Shown in pieces: positions 42,579 to 50,735 of a DNA stretch of 64,000 nucleotides; the first letter of the stretch is position 1; each line of letters opens with the position of its first letter. The stretch is from Roseovarius sp. MMSF_3350 (GTDB lineage Bacteria > Pseudomonadota > Alphaproteobacteria > Rhodobacterales > Rhodobacteraceae), in the NCBI RefSeq assembly GCF_030733425.1, contig NZ_JASHIZ010000011.1, positions 62,001 through 126,000 of the forward strand. The letters are read 5' to 3'. The notes below the pieces were generated by a model, which worked only from the letters and a program-made list of their open reading frames with translations, made no database searches and was not told the DNA's origin. Position numbers and translations under genes: made by a program.

Positions 42579-44006
42579 ATGACCCGTGAGACTCGGAAGT
42601 CGGAGAGACTGCGCGCCGGTGCCTTGCCCGATCCCACTGGGGTGGAAAACATCGTAGAGCAGGCCGGCGATCTGGCCGTCTATATCTCGGCCGACGGCGA
42701 AGTTGCCGGCATTTCCGTCAATCCCGATTGCCCGTCGCTGGGGTGTCTGGACCACTGGGTCGGTCGGCCGTTCGAGAATTTCCTGACCGTCGAGAGCAAG
42801 GATAAGTTCGACCGGCGCGTGGCAAAGATGCAAGCCGATCCGGATGTGACGCCGCGGGCGCTGGAACTGAACCACGTCGACAACGCCACCTGGGAATTTC
42901 CGATCCGGTACACGCTTCACCGTGTCTATGAGGGGGGCGGTCTGCTGCTGCTCGGTCGGGATATGCAGCCCATCGCCGAGGTTCAGCAGCGCCTTGTCGC
43001 GGAGCAGACGGCGCGCGAGCGCGATCAGCAACGGCTGCGCGGCGAGCAGACATTTTATCATGTCGTCCTCGAGGCGTCGGAAACCCCGCTGATTCTGGTG
43101 GAACCGGAAAAAGGTCGCATTCGCGACCTGAACAGCGCGGCGGCGGTTCTTCTGGGAACGACGCCCGAAACGCTGAGCGGGTCGTCGCTGGCGCAGGCGT
43201 TCGATGGACGCAAGCGCGAGGAGCTGATCGAGGCGATGCGCAGTGCGGCAGGATCGCGCGAGGCGCGCGGTATCGACCTGGTGGCGCGGCGCAACGAGCG
43301 CGATCTGAAGCTCTACCCCGAATTCTTCCGCGCCGCGGGCGAACTTTTCATTCTGTGCCGTGTGCGGCCCGTAGATGGCGAGGCCGGGGACTCGATCGAG
43401 GTGGCGCAGGTCATGGGCGCGCTTTTTGCAGCCGCCAGCGATGCTATCGTGATCACCGACGGCAAAGGCGTTATCCGGGATGCGAACGAAGCATTTCTGA
43501 CCATCGCGGATGCCGCGCAACTGCGCGATGTCAGGGACACCAATCTTGCCGATTTCCTCGTGCGAGGAGCGGTCGATACCAAGCTGATGCTGGAGACAGC
43601 GTCCAAGCAGGGGCGGCTGCGGGCCTACGCGACGCAGATTGCAAGCGTGGTCGGCACGCGCGCCAGTGTCGAGGCCTCGGTGACGCGGCTGCGCGACCCG
43701 TCCGGTGATTTCGGCTACGGTTTCATCCTGCGCAACACGGCGCTGAGCGAAAGCGCGGATGCTGAAGTGACCAGCGTGGTCAGCGAAGAGGCCATGAAGA
43801 ATGTCATGGACCTGGTCGGAACAGCGTCGTTGAAGGAGCTTGTTTCCGCCACTTCGGACGTGATCGAAAAGCTGTGCATCGAGACGGCGGTTCAGTTGAC
43901 CGGGAACAACCGGGTCGCGGCGGCGGAGATGCTGGGGCTCTCGCGGCAGAGCCTGTACGTAAAGCTCCGCAAACACGGCCTGATCAACGCGACTGCGGAC
44001 GAGTAG
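42579..44006 (+). CDS. ppsR: PpsR/CrtJ, redox- and light-responsive repressor of photosynthesis genes
   Basis: A 475-aa DNA-binding protein with an N-terminal domain, PAS domains (near VYISADGEVAGISV, LILVEPEKGRIRDLNSAAAVLLGTT and DAIVITDGKGVIRDANEAFLTIAD) and a C-terminal Fis-type HTH (AAAEMLGLSRQSLYVKLRKHGL). Cysteines in FILCRVRP and EKLCIETA sit where the redox-active pair of R. sphaeroides PpsR is found. It represses bch and crt genes in air through the TGT-N12-ACA sites seen across this cluster. The ATG at 42579 is preferred over longer frames that run into ppaA. Confidence 0.95.
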   Translation: MTRETRKSERLRAGALPDPTGVENIVEQAGDLAVYISADGEVAGISVNPDCPSLGCLDHWVGRPFENFLTVESKDKFDRRVAKMQADPDVTPRALELNHVDNATWEFPIRYTLHRVYEGGGLLLLGRDMQPIAEVQQRLVAEQTARERDQQRLRGEQTFYHVVLEASETPLILVEPEKGRIRDLNSAAAVLLGTTPETLSGSSLAQAFDGRKREELIEAMRSAAGSREARGIDLVARRNERDLKLYPEFFRAAGELFILCRVRPVDGEAGDSIEVAQVMGALFAAASDAIVITDGKGVIRDANEAFLTIADAAQLRDVRDTNLADFLVRGAVDTKLMLETASKQGRLRAYATQIASVVGTRASVEASVTRLRDPSGDFGYGFILRNTALSESADAEVTSVVSEEAMKNVMDLVGTASLKELVSATSDVIEKLCIETAVQLTGNNRVAAAEMLGLSRQSLYVKLRKHGLINATADE

Positions 44007-44013
44007 GCGGCCG

Positions 44014-44031
44014 AAAGCTTTGAGAAGCTTT
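44014..44031 (+). terminator. Small hairpin after ppsR
   Basis: AAAGCTT / AAGCTTT, a 7-bp stem with a TGAG loop, starts 8 bp past the ppsR stop and is not followed by a U-run. A weak terminator candidate in the 118-bp gap before bchG. Confidence 0.35.
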
Positions 44032-44104
44032 GGGAGTCCTATCTGAAAGGATTTCCGCTCGGCAGCGAGTGGCGGGCCAAAAAAGACCTTTCCCGAATCC
44101 GATA

Positions 44105-44122
44105 TGTAAACCATACTTGACA
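44105..44122. promoter_or_regulatory. PpsR/CrtJ operator directly at the bchG start
   Basis: Perfect TGT-N12-ACA (TGTAAACCATACTTGACA) that ends 2 bp before the bchG ATG. A near-match TGT-N12-ACG at 44130-44147, inside the coding sequence and 7 bp away, could be a second weak site. A bound repressor here would block initiation or elongation directly. Confidence 0.8.
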
Positions 44123-44124
44123 CC

Positions 44125-45027
44125 ATGAGTGTCTCCTTGGGCATACGGGTGTCGCGTCGCTGGCCTGAACCGCGCGCCATCTTGACCTTGATCAAGCCGA
44201 TCACGTGGTTCCCTCCGGTCTGGGCGTATCTTTGCGGCGTCGTTTCCAGCGGCATTCCGGTGATGTCGGCGCCGTGGCTGGTCCTAATAGGCGTTGTGCT
44301 GGCAGGACCCGTTGTATGCGGCATGAGCCAGGCGGCCAACGACTGGTGCGACCGGCATGTGGACGCCATCAACGAGCCGCACCGCCCGATCCCCTCTGGG
44401 CGCATTCCGGGCCGATGGGGTCTTTGGATCGCCCTGGTCATGAGCGGCATGGCGATGGCGCTCGGGGCGACGCTGGGCCCGTGGGGCTTTGGCGCGACGG
44501 TATTTGGCGTGCTGGCGGCCTGGGCCTATTCGGCCGAGCCTGTCCGGCTCAAGAAATCGGGCTGGTGGGGGCCGGGCCTGGTGGCGCTGTGTTATGAAGG
44601 TCTGCCGTGGTTCACCGGCGCCGCGGTGCTGTCGGCAGGTGCGCCGACCTGGCAAATCGTGGTGCTGGCGCTGCTTTATGCCGTGGGCGCACACGGGATC
44701 ATGACACTCAACGATTTCAAGGCGCTGGAGGGCGACAGGCAGACGGGCGTGAACTCCCTGCCTGTCACGCTGGGGCCGGAGCGTGCGGCGCGCGTGGCGT
44801 GCTGGGTCATGGCAGTGCCGCAGGTTGCAGTGATCGCTCTGCTGGCGGGGTGGGGGCAGGTGTCTCACGCCGCTGCCATCGCGGCATTGCTGGTGGTACA
44901 GCTTTGGGCAATGCGCGTGATGCTGGCCGAACCCAAGGGCCGCGCGCCCTGGTACAACGGCACGGGCGTGACCCTGTACGTCAGTGGCATGATGGTTGCA
45001 GCCTTCGCAGTGAGGGGGCTGGTATGA
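44125..45027 (+). CDS. bchG: Bacteriochlorophyll a synthase (geranylgeranyl transferase)
   Basis: BchG esterifies bacteriochlorophyllide a with geranylgeranyl diphosphate. The 300-aa UbiA-family membrane protein has about eight helices and the first Asp-rich motif in GMSQAANDWCDRHVDAINEPHRPIPSGRIPG, with a second polar motif in GIMTLNDFKALEGDRQTGVNSLP. The ATG sits unusually close to the PpsR box. The next gene starts inside its stop codon (ATGA). Confidence 0.96.
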   Translation: MSVSLGIRVSRRWPEPRAILTLIKPITWFPPVWAYLCGVVSSGIPVMSAPWLVLIGVVLAGPVVCGMSQAANDWCDRHVDAINEPHRPIPSGRIPGRWGLWIALVMSGMAMALGATLGPWGFGATVFGVLAAWAYSAEPVRLKKSGWWGPGLVALCYEGLPWFTGAAVLSAGAPTWQIVVLALLYAVGAHGIMTLNDFKALEGDRQTGVNSLPVTLGPERAARVACWVMAVPQVAVIALLAGWGQVSHAAAIAALLVVQLWAMRVMLAEPKGRAPWYNGTGVTLYVSGMMVAAFAVRGLV

Positions 45028-46274
45028 CACTGGGATGGGGCGGTATCGCACGGCTTTGCCTCGCCAACATGGCGATCGGCGGGATGGCCGCACTGCCGGT
45101 GAACCTGTTCAACCGGCTGATGACGGTGGAACTTGCCCTGCCCGCGCTGCTCCCCGGGTTTCTGGTGGCGCTGCATTATGCCGTACAACTGTCGCGGCCT
45201 GTCTGGGGGCACAGGTCGGATGCGCGAGGCGGGCGGACGCCTTTCATCCTGGGCGGAACACTTGTGGTGGGAGCAGGGTTGGTCCTGACGGCTTGGGCGA
45301 TTGCCTTTGCGCCGAGCATGCAGGTTGCGATTGCGGTGTGGATCCTGGCCTATGCGCTGATCGGATTCGGGATCGGCGCGGCTGGCACGTCGTTTTTGGC
45401 GCTGCTGGCGACGGCGGCACCGGACGAGAAGAAGGGGGCGGCTGCCACCTTTGCATGGCTTATGCTGATCGCGGGGGCGATTGCGGCCTCGGTTGGGGCG
45501 GGGATCGCGCTGAAACCATACAGCCCGGAGCGCCTGATGATGGTGGTGCCGGTCGTGGCGGCGGCCTGTTTCGTGGCTGCGCTGATCGCGACGTGGGGCG
45601 TCGAGCGGCGGCTGGGGTCTGTGCCTGCGCCGCAGGAGACCAAATTGGTCCCGGCCCTGCGGGCAACGTGGGAAGACCCGGCGGCGCGGGCCTTTACCGG
45701 GTTCGTGTTCCTGTCGATCCTTGCATTCTACCTGAGCGAACTGGTGCTGGAGCCTTTCGCAGGACATATTCATGGTCTGAGCCCGGATGAATCGACCAAG
45801 CTGTCGGGCGGCAAGGATGGCGCCGCGCTTCTGGGCATGCTGTTAGCGGGGGCCTTTTCGACCTTCGGGATGGGCGGTCTCAGGGCATGGGCCGTGACAG
45901 GCTGCGTCGTTTCGGCTTTGGGCTTGCTGGGGCTTGGCGCAGGGGGCGCGCTGGTACCGTTCACGGTGATCCTGGGGCTTGGCAACGGCCTTTTTGTGGT
46001 GGGGGCCATCGGGTCGATGATGCGGCTGGCGGCGGCGCAGGAAGGGGCGACCGGCACGCGGATGGGCGTCTTCGGCGCGGCGCAGGCCGTCGCCGCCGGA
46101 CTGGCCGGGCTGATTGCCACGGGTACGCTGGACGCGGCCCGTACGATGATGAGCGACGGGGCGGCCTATGCTGCCGTTTTTGGCCTTGAGGCCGTCCTTT
46201 TCTTGGCCGCCGCGCTGGTGGCGGTGCGCATCCTGCACCGGCCGCCCGCGCCGCTGCTGCAACCGGGAGAATGA
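45024..46274 (+). CDS. PucC/LhaA-family transporter between bchG and bchP
   Basis: A 416-aa, roughly 12-helix protein of the Bch2/PucC branch of the major facilitator superfamily: LCLANMAIGGMAALPVNLFNRLMTVELALPA, PVWGHRSDARGGRTPFILGG and GTRMGVFGAAQAVAAGLAGLI. It corresponds by position to orf428 (bch2) in Rhodobacter, between bchG and bchP, and probably moves or hands over Bchl or acts in antenna assembly. It is a paralogue of lhaA at 31372-32811. Confidence 0.9.
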   Translation: MTLGWGGIARLCLANMAIGGMAALPVNLFNRLMTVELALPALLPGFLVALHYAVQLSRPVWGHRSDARGGRTPFILGGTLVVGAGLVLTAWAIAFAPSMQVAIAVWILAYALIGFGIGAAGTSFLALLATAAPDEKKGAAATFAWLMLIAGAIAASVGAGIALKPYSPERLMMVVPVVAAACFVAALIATWGVERRLGSVPAPQETKLVPALRATWEDPAARAFTGFVFLSILAFYLSELVLEPFAGHIHGLSPDESTKLSGGKDGAALLGMLLAGAFSTFGMGGLRAWAVTGCVVSALGLLGLGAGGALVPFTVILGLGNGLFVVGAIGSMMRLAAAQEGATGTRMGVFGAAQAVAAGLAGLIATGTLDAARTMMSDGAAYAAVFGLEAVLFLAAALVAVRILHRPPAPLLQPGE

Positions 46275-46277
46275 ACC

Positions 46278-47456
46278 ATGTATGACGTTGTGGTGGTGGG
46301 AGGCGGGCCGAGCGGGGCCACGGCGGCCGAAGACCTGGCGCGGTCGGGCCACAAGGTGGCGCTGCTGGACAGGGCCGGACGGATCAAGCCTTGCGGAGGA
46401 GCGATCCCGCCGCGGCTGATTGCGGATTTTGACATTCCCGAGGCTCTGCTGGTGGCCAAGATCACCACCGCGCGGATGATCTCGCCTACCGGGCGCAAGG
46501 TGGATATCCCGATCGAGAACGGGTTCGTCGGCATGGTGGATCGCGAGGATTTCGATGAGTTCCTTCGTGCCCGGGCCGAGGAGGCCGGCGCAGTGTGCGC
46601 CACCGGGACTTACCGGCGCATCGCGCGGGAGGACGGACAAACCCGGGTGATCTATCGTGACAAGGTCAGCGGCAACGAGCGGGAGCTGCCCTGCAGGCTG
46701 GTAATCGGCGCCGACGGGGCGCGGTCGAACGTCGCGCGGGACGAGGTCGAGGGCGGGGACCGAATTCCCTATGTCATCGCCTATCACGAGATCATCGCCG
46801 CCCCGGTTGCGGTGGGAGAATACGACCCGACTCGCTGCGACGTCATCTATGACGGCAGGATTTCCCCGGATTTCTATGGCTGGGTCTTCCCGCATGGCAA
46901 GTCGGCCAGTGTCGGCATGGGCTCGATGGTGCGGGAGGTGGACGTGAAACAGGCCACCGCCGATCTGCGTTTGGCGAGTGGGCTGGCGGGGTGCGAGACG
47001 ATCCGCAAGGAAGGTGCGCCAATTCCTCTGAAACCACTTGACCGTTGGGACAACGGTCGCGACGTGGTGCTGGCCGGGGATGCGGCCGGCGTGGTCGCGC
47101 CCAGTTCCGGTGAAGGCATCTACTATGCCATGGCAGGCGGGCGCGTTGCGGCCACGGCAGCGGCGGCGACACTGGCCTCGGGGCGGGTCAAGGATCTGCG
47201 GCTGGCGCGGCAGCTGTTCATGAAAGAGCACAAGACGGTGTTCCGGGTGCTGGCCTCCATGCAGAATGCCTATTACAAGTCGGACGAGCGGCGCGAACGG
47301 TTCGTGTCGCTGTGCCATGATATCGACGTGCAGCGTCTGACCTTCGAGGCGTATATGAACAAGAAACTGGTAAAGGCCCGGCCCATGGCCCACCTGAAGA
47401 TCGGGTTGAAGAACCTGGCACATCTAACGCGGCTGGTGCCGGCGGCCTATACATGA
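46278..47456 (+). CDS. bchP: Geranylgeranyl-bacteriochlorophyll reductase
   Basis: BchP reduces the geranylgeranyl tail of Bchl a to phytyl in three NADPH-dependent steps. The 392-aa flavoprotein starts YDVVVVGGGPSGATAAEDLARSGHKVALLDR and has IKPCGGAIPPRLI, the FAD-binding VLAGDAAGVVAPSSGEGIYYAM, and a typical C-terminus. It overlaps idi by 4 bp. Confidence 0.96.
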   Translation: MYDVVVVGGGPSGATAAEDLARSGHKVALLDRAGRIKPCGGAIPPRLIADFDIPEALLVAKITTARMISPTGRKVDIPIENGFVGMVDREDFDEFLRARAEEAGAVCATGTYRRIAREDGQTRVIYRDKVSGNERELPCRLVIGADGARSNVARDEVEGGDRIPYVIAYHEIIAAPVAVGEYDPTRCDVIYDGRISPDFYGWVFPHGKSASVGMGSMVREVDVKQATADLRLASGLAGCETIRKEGAPIPLKPLDRWDNGRDVVLAGDAAGVVAPSSGEGIYYAMAGGRVAATAAAATLASGRVKDLRLARQLFMKEHKTVFRVLASMQNAYYKSDERRERFVSLCHDIDVQRLTFEAYMNKKLVKARPMAHLKIGLKNLAHLTRLVPAAYT

Positions 47457-48010
47457 GCGTGATGATCCCGACATGGGTCGGCGCCGATCTGGTGGCCGTC
47501 GAGAAGCTGGAAGCACATGAGCGCGGGTTGCGGCACAAGGCGGTGTCGGTTTTCGTGCTGTGCGGCAACGAGGTGCTGATCCAGCGGCGGGCGTTGGGCA
47601 AGTACCATACGCCGGGTCTTTGGGCGAACACCTGCTGCACCCATCCGCATTGGGGCGAGGACCCGGAAGCCTGCGCGCATCGCCGGCTGAAGGAGGAACT
47701 GGCCATCGAGGGCCTGGCGCTGGATTATCGCGACCAGCTGGAATATCGCGCCGATGTGGGCAACGGAATGGTAGAGCACGAGGTTGTCGACGTGTTCGTG
47801 GCCTCGGTCCCGGAACGGATTGCCGCGCGGCCGAATCCGTCGGAAGTGATGGACACCGCCTGGGCCGATCTTGACGCGCTGGCGGAGTGGGCGCGCAGTA
47901 TGCCGGAGATCTACACGCCGTGGCTTCGCATCTACCTCGAAGAACATGCAGCGCAGATCTTCGGGAGGGCGGAGAGCTGGTCTGATCCGGCAAGGGTTCG
48001 TTTCAAATAG
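47453..48010 (+). CDS. idi: Isopentenyl-diphosphate delta-isomerase (type I)
   Basis: Idi interconverts IPP and DMAPP for prenyl synthesis. The 185-aa Nudix-fold protein shows the active-site Cys and metal residues in NTCCTHPHWGEDPEACAHRRLKEELAIEG and the Glu pair region VEHEVVDVFVAS. Its overlap with bchP places it at the end of the bchG-bchP operon, the right edge of the PGC. It pairs functionally with dxs and crtE. Confidence 0.95.
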   Translation: MSVMIPTWVGADLVAVEKLEAHERGLRHKAVSVFVLCGNEVLIQRRALGKYHTPGLWANTCCTHPHWGEDPEACAHRRLKEELAIEGLALDYRDQLEYRADVGNGMVEHEVVDVFVASVPERIAARPNPSEVMDTAWADLDALAEWARSMPEIYTPWLRIYLEEHAAQIFGRAESWSDPARVRFK

Positions 48011-48069
48011 ACATCCGGCGCGCGTCTTGATTTAGTCCGGCGCGATTGGCGGCCGAAGATGGAGCGCAC

Positions 48070-48960
48070 GTGCTTGACCTCAAAGACCTGCAATTTCTGA
48101 CCGCGCTGGCGCGGCAGAAGCATTTTGCCCGCGCCGCCGAGGAATGCGGCGTGTCGCAGCCTGCATTCTCAATGCGGATCGCCAAGCTGGAAGAGCATCT
48201 GGAGACAAAGATCGTTCACCGGGGCAATCGGTTTCAGGGGCTGACGCCGGACGGGGAAAGCATTGTGCGCCATGCGCTTCAGATCCTTGAGGACGTCAAG
48301 CGGCTGGAAACCGAGTTCAGCGCCGAGCCGGGCGACGTCACGGGCGTGCTGTCGCTGGCGGCGATACCGACAGCTGCGGCGCTTGCGGCGAAGACGGTGA
48401 TCCGGCTGCGAGAGGCAAACCCAGGCATCACGGTGCGGGTCAAGACGATGAACTCGCTGGCGATTCTGCACGGGCTTGAGGCTGGCACCTACGATGCCGG
48501 GATAACCTATACCGACAGCGCCAATTCCGAGAGCGCGATCCACAGCTTTTTGAGCGTGACGCCGATTGACGACGAGCAATACGTGCTGCTGGTGCCCGCC
48601 GGGATGGTCGAGGAGGGCAAGACAGAGATCACCTGGAAGGAGGCCGGCGCCTTGCCGCTGTGCCTGCTGGAGCCGGGAATGCAGAACCGGCATATCATCG
48701 ACACGGTGTTCCAGGAGGTGGGCACGCGTCCGCGAGTCGTGGCGGAATTGTCGGGCCTGACCGCGGGGGTTGTGATGGCCATCCAGGGCGCGGCGGCAAC
48801 GGTGGTTCCCAAGGTGCTGGTCGAGAATACCGGTGCGCCGCGGTCGGTGCGCATCCTGCCGCTGGTGGAGCCTGAGGTGCACAAATCGCTCAGCCTGGTG
48901 ACCGCGGACAGAGGTCCGGCGCTGCGCACGGTACAGGCCCTGAAAGAGGTCCTGCAATAA
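48070..48960 (+). CDS. LysR-family regulator upstream of formate dehydrogenase
   Basis: A 296-aa LysR protein with an N-terminal winged HTH (LDLKDLQFLTALARQKHFARAAEECGVSQPAFSMRIAKLEEHL) and a substrate-binding domain (GVLSLAAIPTAAALAAKTVIRLREANPGI). The start is taken as the GTG at 48070, which fits the short LysR N-terminus; a TTG at 48046 is the alternative. It precedes fdsGB on the same strand by 86 bp. The gap has an AATCATACGATT inverted repeat (48982-48993) that could be its target. LysR regulators next to fds operons commonly activate them in response to formate. Confidence 0.85.
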   Translation: MLDLKDLQFLTALARQKHFARAAEECGVSQPAFSMRIAKLEEHLETKIVHRGNRFQGLTPDGESIVRHALQILEDVKRLETEFSAEPGDVTGVLSLAAIPTAAALAAKTVIRLREANPGITVRVKTMNSLAILHGLEAGTYDAGITYTDSANSESAIHSFLSVTPIDDEQYVLLVPAGMVEEGKTEITWKEAGALPLCLLEPGMQNRHIIDTVFQEVGTRPRVVAELSGLTAGVVMAIQGAAATVVPKVLVENTGAPRSVRILPLVEPEVHKSLSLVTADRGPALRTVQALKEVLQ

Positions 48961-49046
48961 GGCCTGCTTATCGTGGGTTTGAATCATACGATTTTTGATT
49001 GCGTAATGCATGCTTTAGTATCCCGGAAGCAACGGGAGGACCGATC

Positions 49047-50732
49047 ATGGCATTGGACGATCGCAGCGGCGTATGGAAATCTGGCAAGGGCAAGGGGCGG
49101 CATACGCCCAAGGGCCGGCAGCTGGAAGACCAGGCCTGGGAAGAAGTACGCGACCTTCTGGGGGATGCGCCCCGGCGGCGTGACCTGCTGATAGAATACC
49201 TGCACCTGATTCAGGACAAATATGGCCACCTTTCGGCGGCGCATCTGCGCGCGCTGGCAGAGGAAATGCGCATCTCGCAGGCCGAAGTCTATGAAGTCGC
49301 AACATTTTACGCGCATTTCGACGTGATCAAGGAAGGCGAGGTTCCACCCCCTGCGCTGACCATCCGGGTCTGCGATTCGCTCTCGTGCGAGCTGGCCGGG
49401 GCACAGCAGCTTAAAGCGGCGCTGGAGGATGGCATGGACCCTTCCGAAGTCCGCGTTTTGCGCGCGCCCTGCATGGGCCGCTGCGACACGGCCCCGGTGC
49501 TGGAACTGGGCCACAATCACATCGACAACGCGACGGTTGAAAAGGTAGAGGCCGCGATCGCCGCGGATGACACCCACGCGCACATCCCCGATTACGAAGA
49601 TTTCGCGGCCTACAAGGCCGATGGCGGCTATGAAAAGCTGGCGGAAATCCGCAAGAATGGCGATTTCGAGACCATTCAGCAGACCCTGCTCGATTCGGGG
49701 CTGCGCGGTCTGGGCGGCGCTGGTTTCCCTTCGGGCAAAAAATGGGGCTTCGTGCGGGCCGAAGCCGGGCCGCGATACCTGGCCGTCAACGGCGACGAGG
49801 GCGAGCCCGGCACGTTCAAGGACCGTTACTATCTGGAGCGTACGCCGCACCTTTTCCTTGAGGGGATGCTGATCGCCGCCTGGGCGGTCGAGGCGAAGAC
49901 CTGCTTCATCTACATGCGCGACGAATATCCCGCCGTGCTCAAGATCCTCGCCAAGGAGATCAAGGCGCTGGAAGAGGCGGGCATTGTCGAGGAAGGCTAT
50001 ATCGAACTGCGCCGCGGCGCGGGGGCCTATATCTGCGGCGAAGAAAGCGCGATGATCGAATCGATCGAAGGCAAGCGCGGCCTGCCGCGACACCGCCCGC
50101 CTTTCGTGGCGCAGGTCGGCGTCTACAACAAGCCGACGCTGGTGAACAATGTCGAGACGCTCTACTGGGTGACCCGCGTTCTGCGCGAAGGCGGCGAGAT
50201 CCTGTCGGGCGTCGAGAAGAACGAGCGCAAGGGCCTGAGGTCCTTCTCGGTCTCTGGCCGGGTGAAGAACCCGGGCGTGCACTTGCTGCCCGCCGGGTCG
50301 ACCATCCTGGATATCGTGGAGGCCGCCGGCGGGATGCTGGACGGTCACACGCTGAAGGCCTACCAGCCGGGCGGTCCGTCCTCGGGGCTGCTGCCCGCGC
50401 ATATGGATGACGTGCCGCTGGATTTCGACATGTTGCAGCCGCATGGCAGCTTCATCGGCTCGGCTGCCGTTGTGATCCTGTCGGACAAGGACAGCGCCAA
50501 GGAAGCCGCCATTAACATGCTGAAGTTCTTCGAGGACGAAAGCTGTGGCCAGTGCACGCCGTGCCGCGTGGGCTGCGAAAAGGCCGTCAAGCTGATGCAG
50601 GCGGACAAGTGGGACCAGTCACTGCTGGAGGAGCTGAGCCAGACCATGGTGGATGCCTCCATCTGTGGCCTAGGGCAGGCGGCGCCCAACCCCATTCGCC
50701 TGACGATGAAACATTTCCCGGACGAGGTGTAA
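49047..50732 (+). CDS. fdsB: NAD-dependent formate dehydrogenase, fused gamma-beta (FdsG-FdsB) subunit
   Basis: A 561-aa fusion. The N-terminal about 160 residues are NuoE/FdsG-like with the [2Fe-2S] cysteines in CDSLSCELAG and CMGRC. The rest is NuoF/FdsB-like: GLGGAGFPSGKKWGF, the FMN/NADH site NGDEGEPGTFKDRYY and GAYICGEESAMIESIEGKRG, and the [4Fe-4S] motif CGQCTPCRVGC. It passes electrons from formate oxidation to NAD+. The ATG at 49047 has GGGAGGA 6 bp before it. Fusion of the usually separate fdsG and fdsB is notable. fdsA follows after 3 bp. Confidence 0.93.
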   Translation: MALDDRSGVWKSGKGKGRHTPKGRQLEDQAWEEVRDLLGDAPRRRDLLIEYLHLIQDKYGHLSAAHLRALAEEMRISQAEVYEVATFYAHFDVIKEGEVPPPALTIRVCDSLSCELAGAQQLKAALEDGMDPSEVRVLRAPCMGRCDTAPVLELGHNHIDNATVEKVEAAIAADDTHAHIPDYEDFAAYKADGGYEKLAEIRKNGDFETIQQTLLDSGLRGLGGAGFPSGKKWGFVRAEAGPRYLAVNGDEGEPGTFKDRYYLERTPHLFLEGMLIAAWAVEAKTCFIYMRDEYPAVLKILAKEIKALEEAGIVEEGYIELRRGAGAYICGEESAMIESIEGKRGLPRHRPPFVAQVGVYNKPTLVNNVETLYWVTRVLREGGEILSGVEKNERKGLRSFSVSGRVKNPGVHLLPAGSTILDIVEAAGGMLDGHTLKAYQPGGPSSGLLPAHMDDVPLDFDMLQPHGSFIGSAAVVILSDKDSAKEAAINMLKFFEDESCGQCTPCRVGCEKAVKLMQADKWDQSLLEELSQTMVDASICGLGQAAPNPIRLTMKHFPDEV

Positions 50733-50735
50733 GAC

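Noticed and set aside
48961..49046. Clear FdsR-type operator before fdsGB
   Set aside because: An AATCATACGATT inverted repeat is present, but I could not match it to a known consensus, so it is mentioned only as a possibility under the LysR gene.
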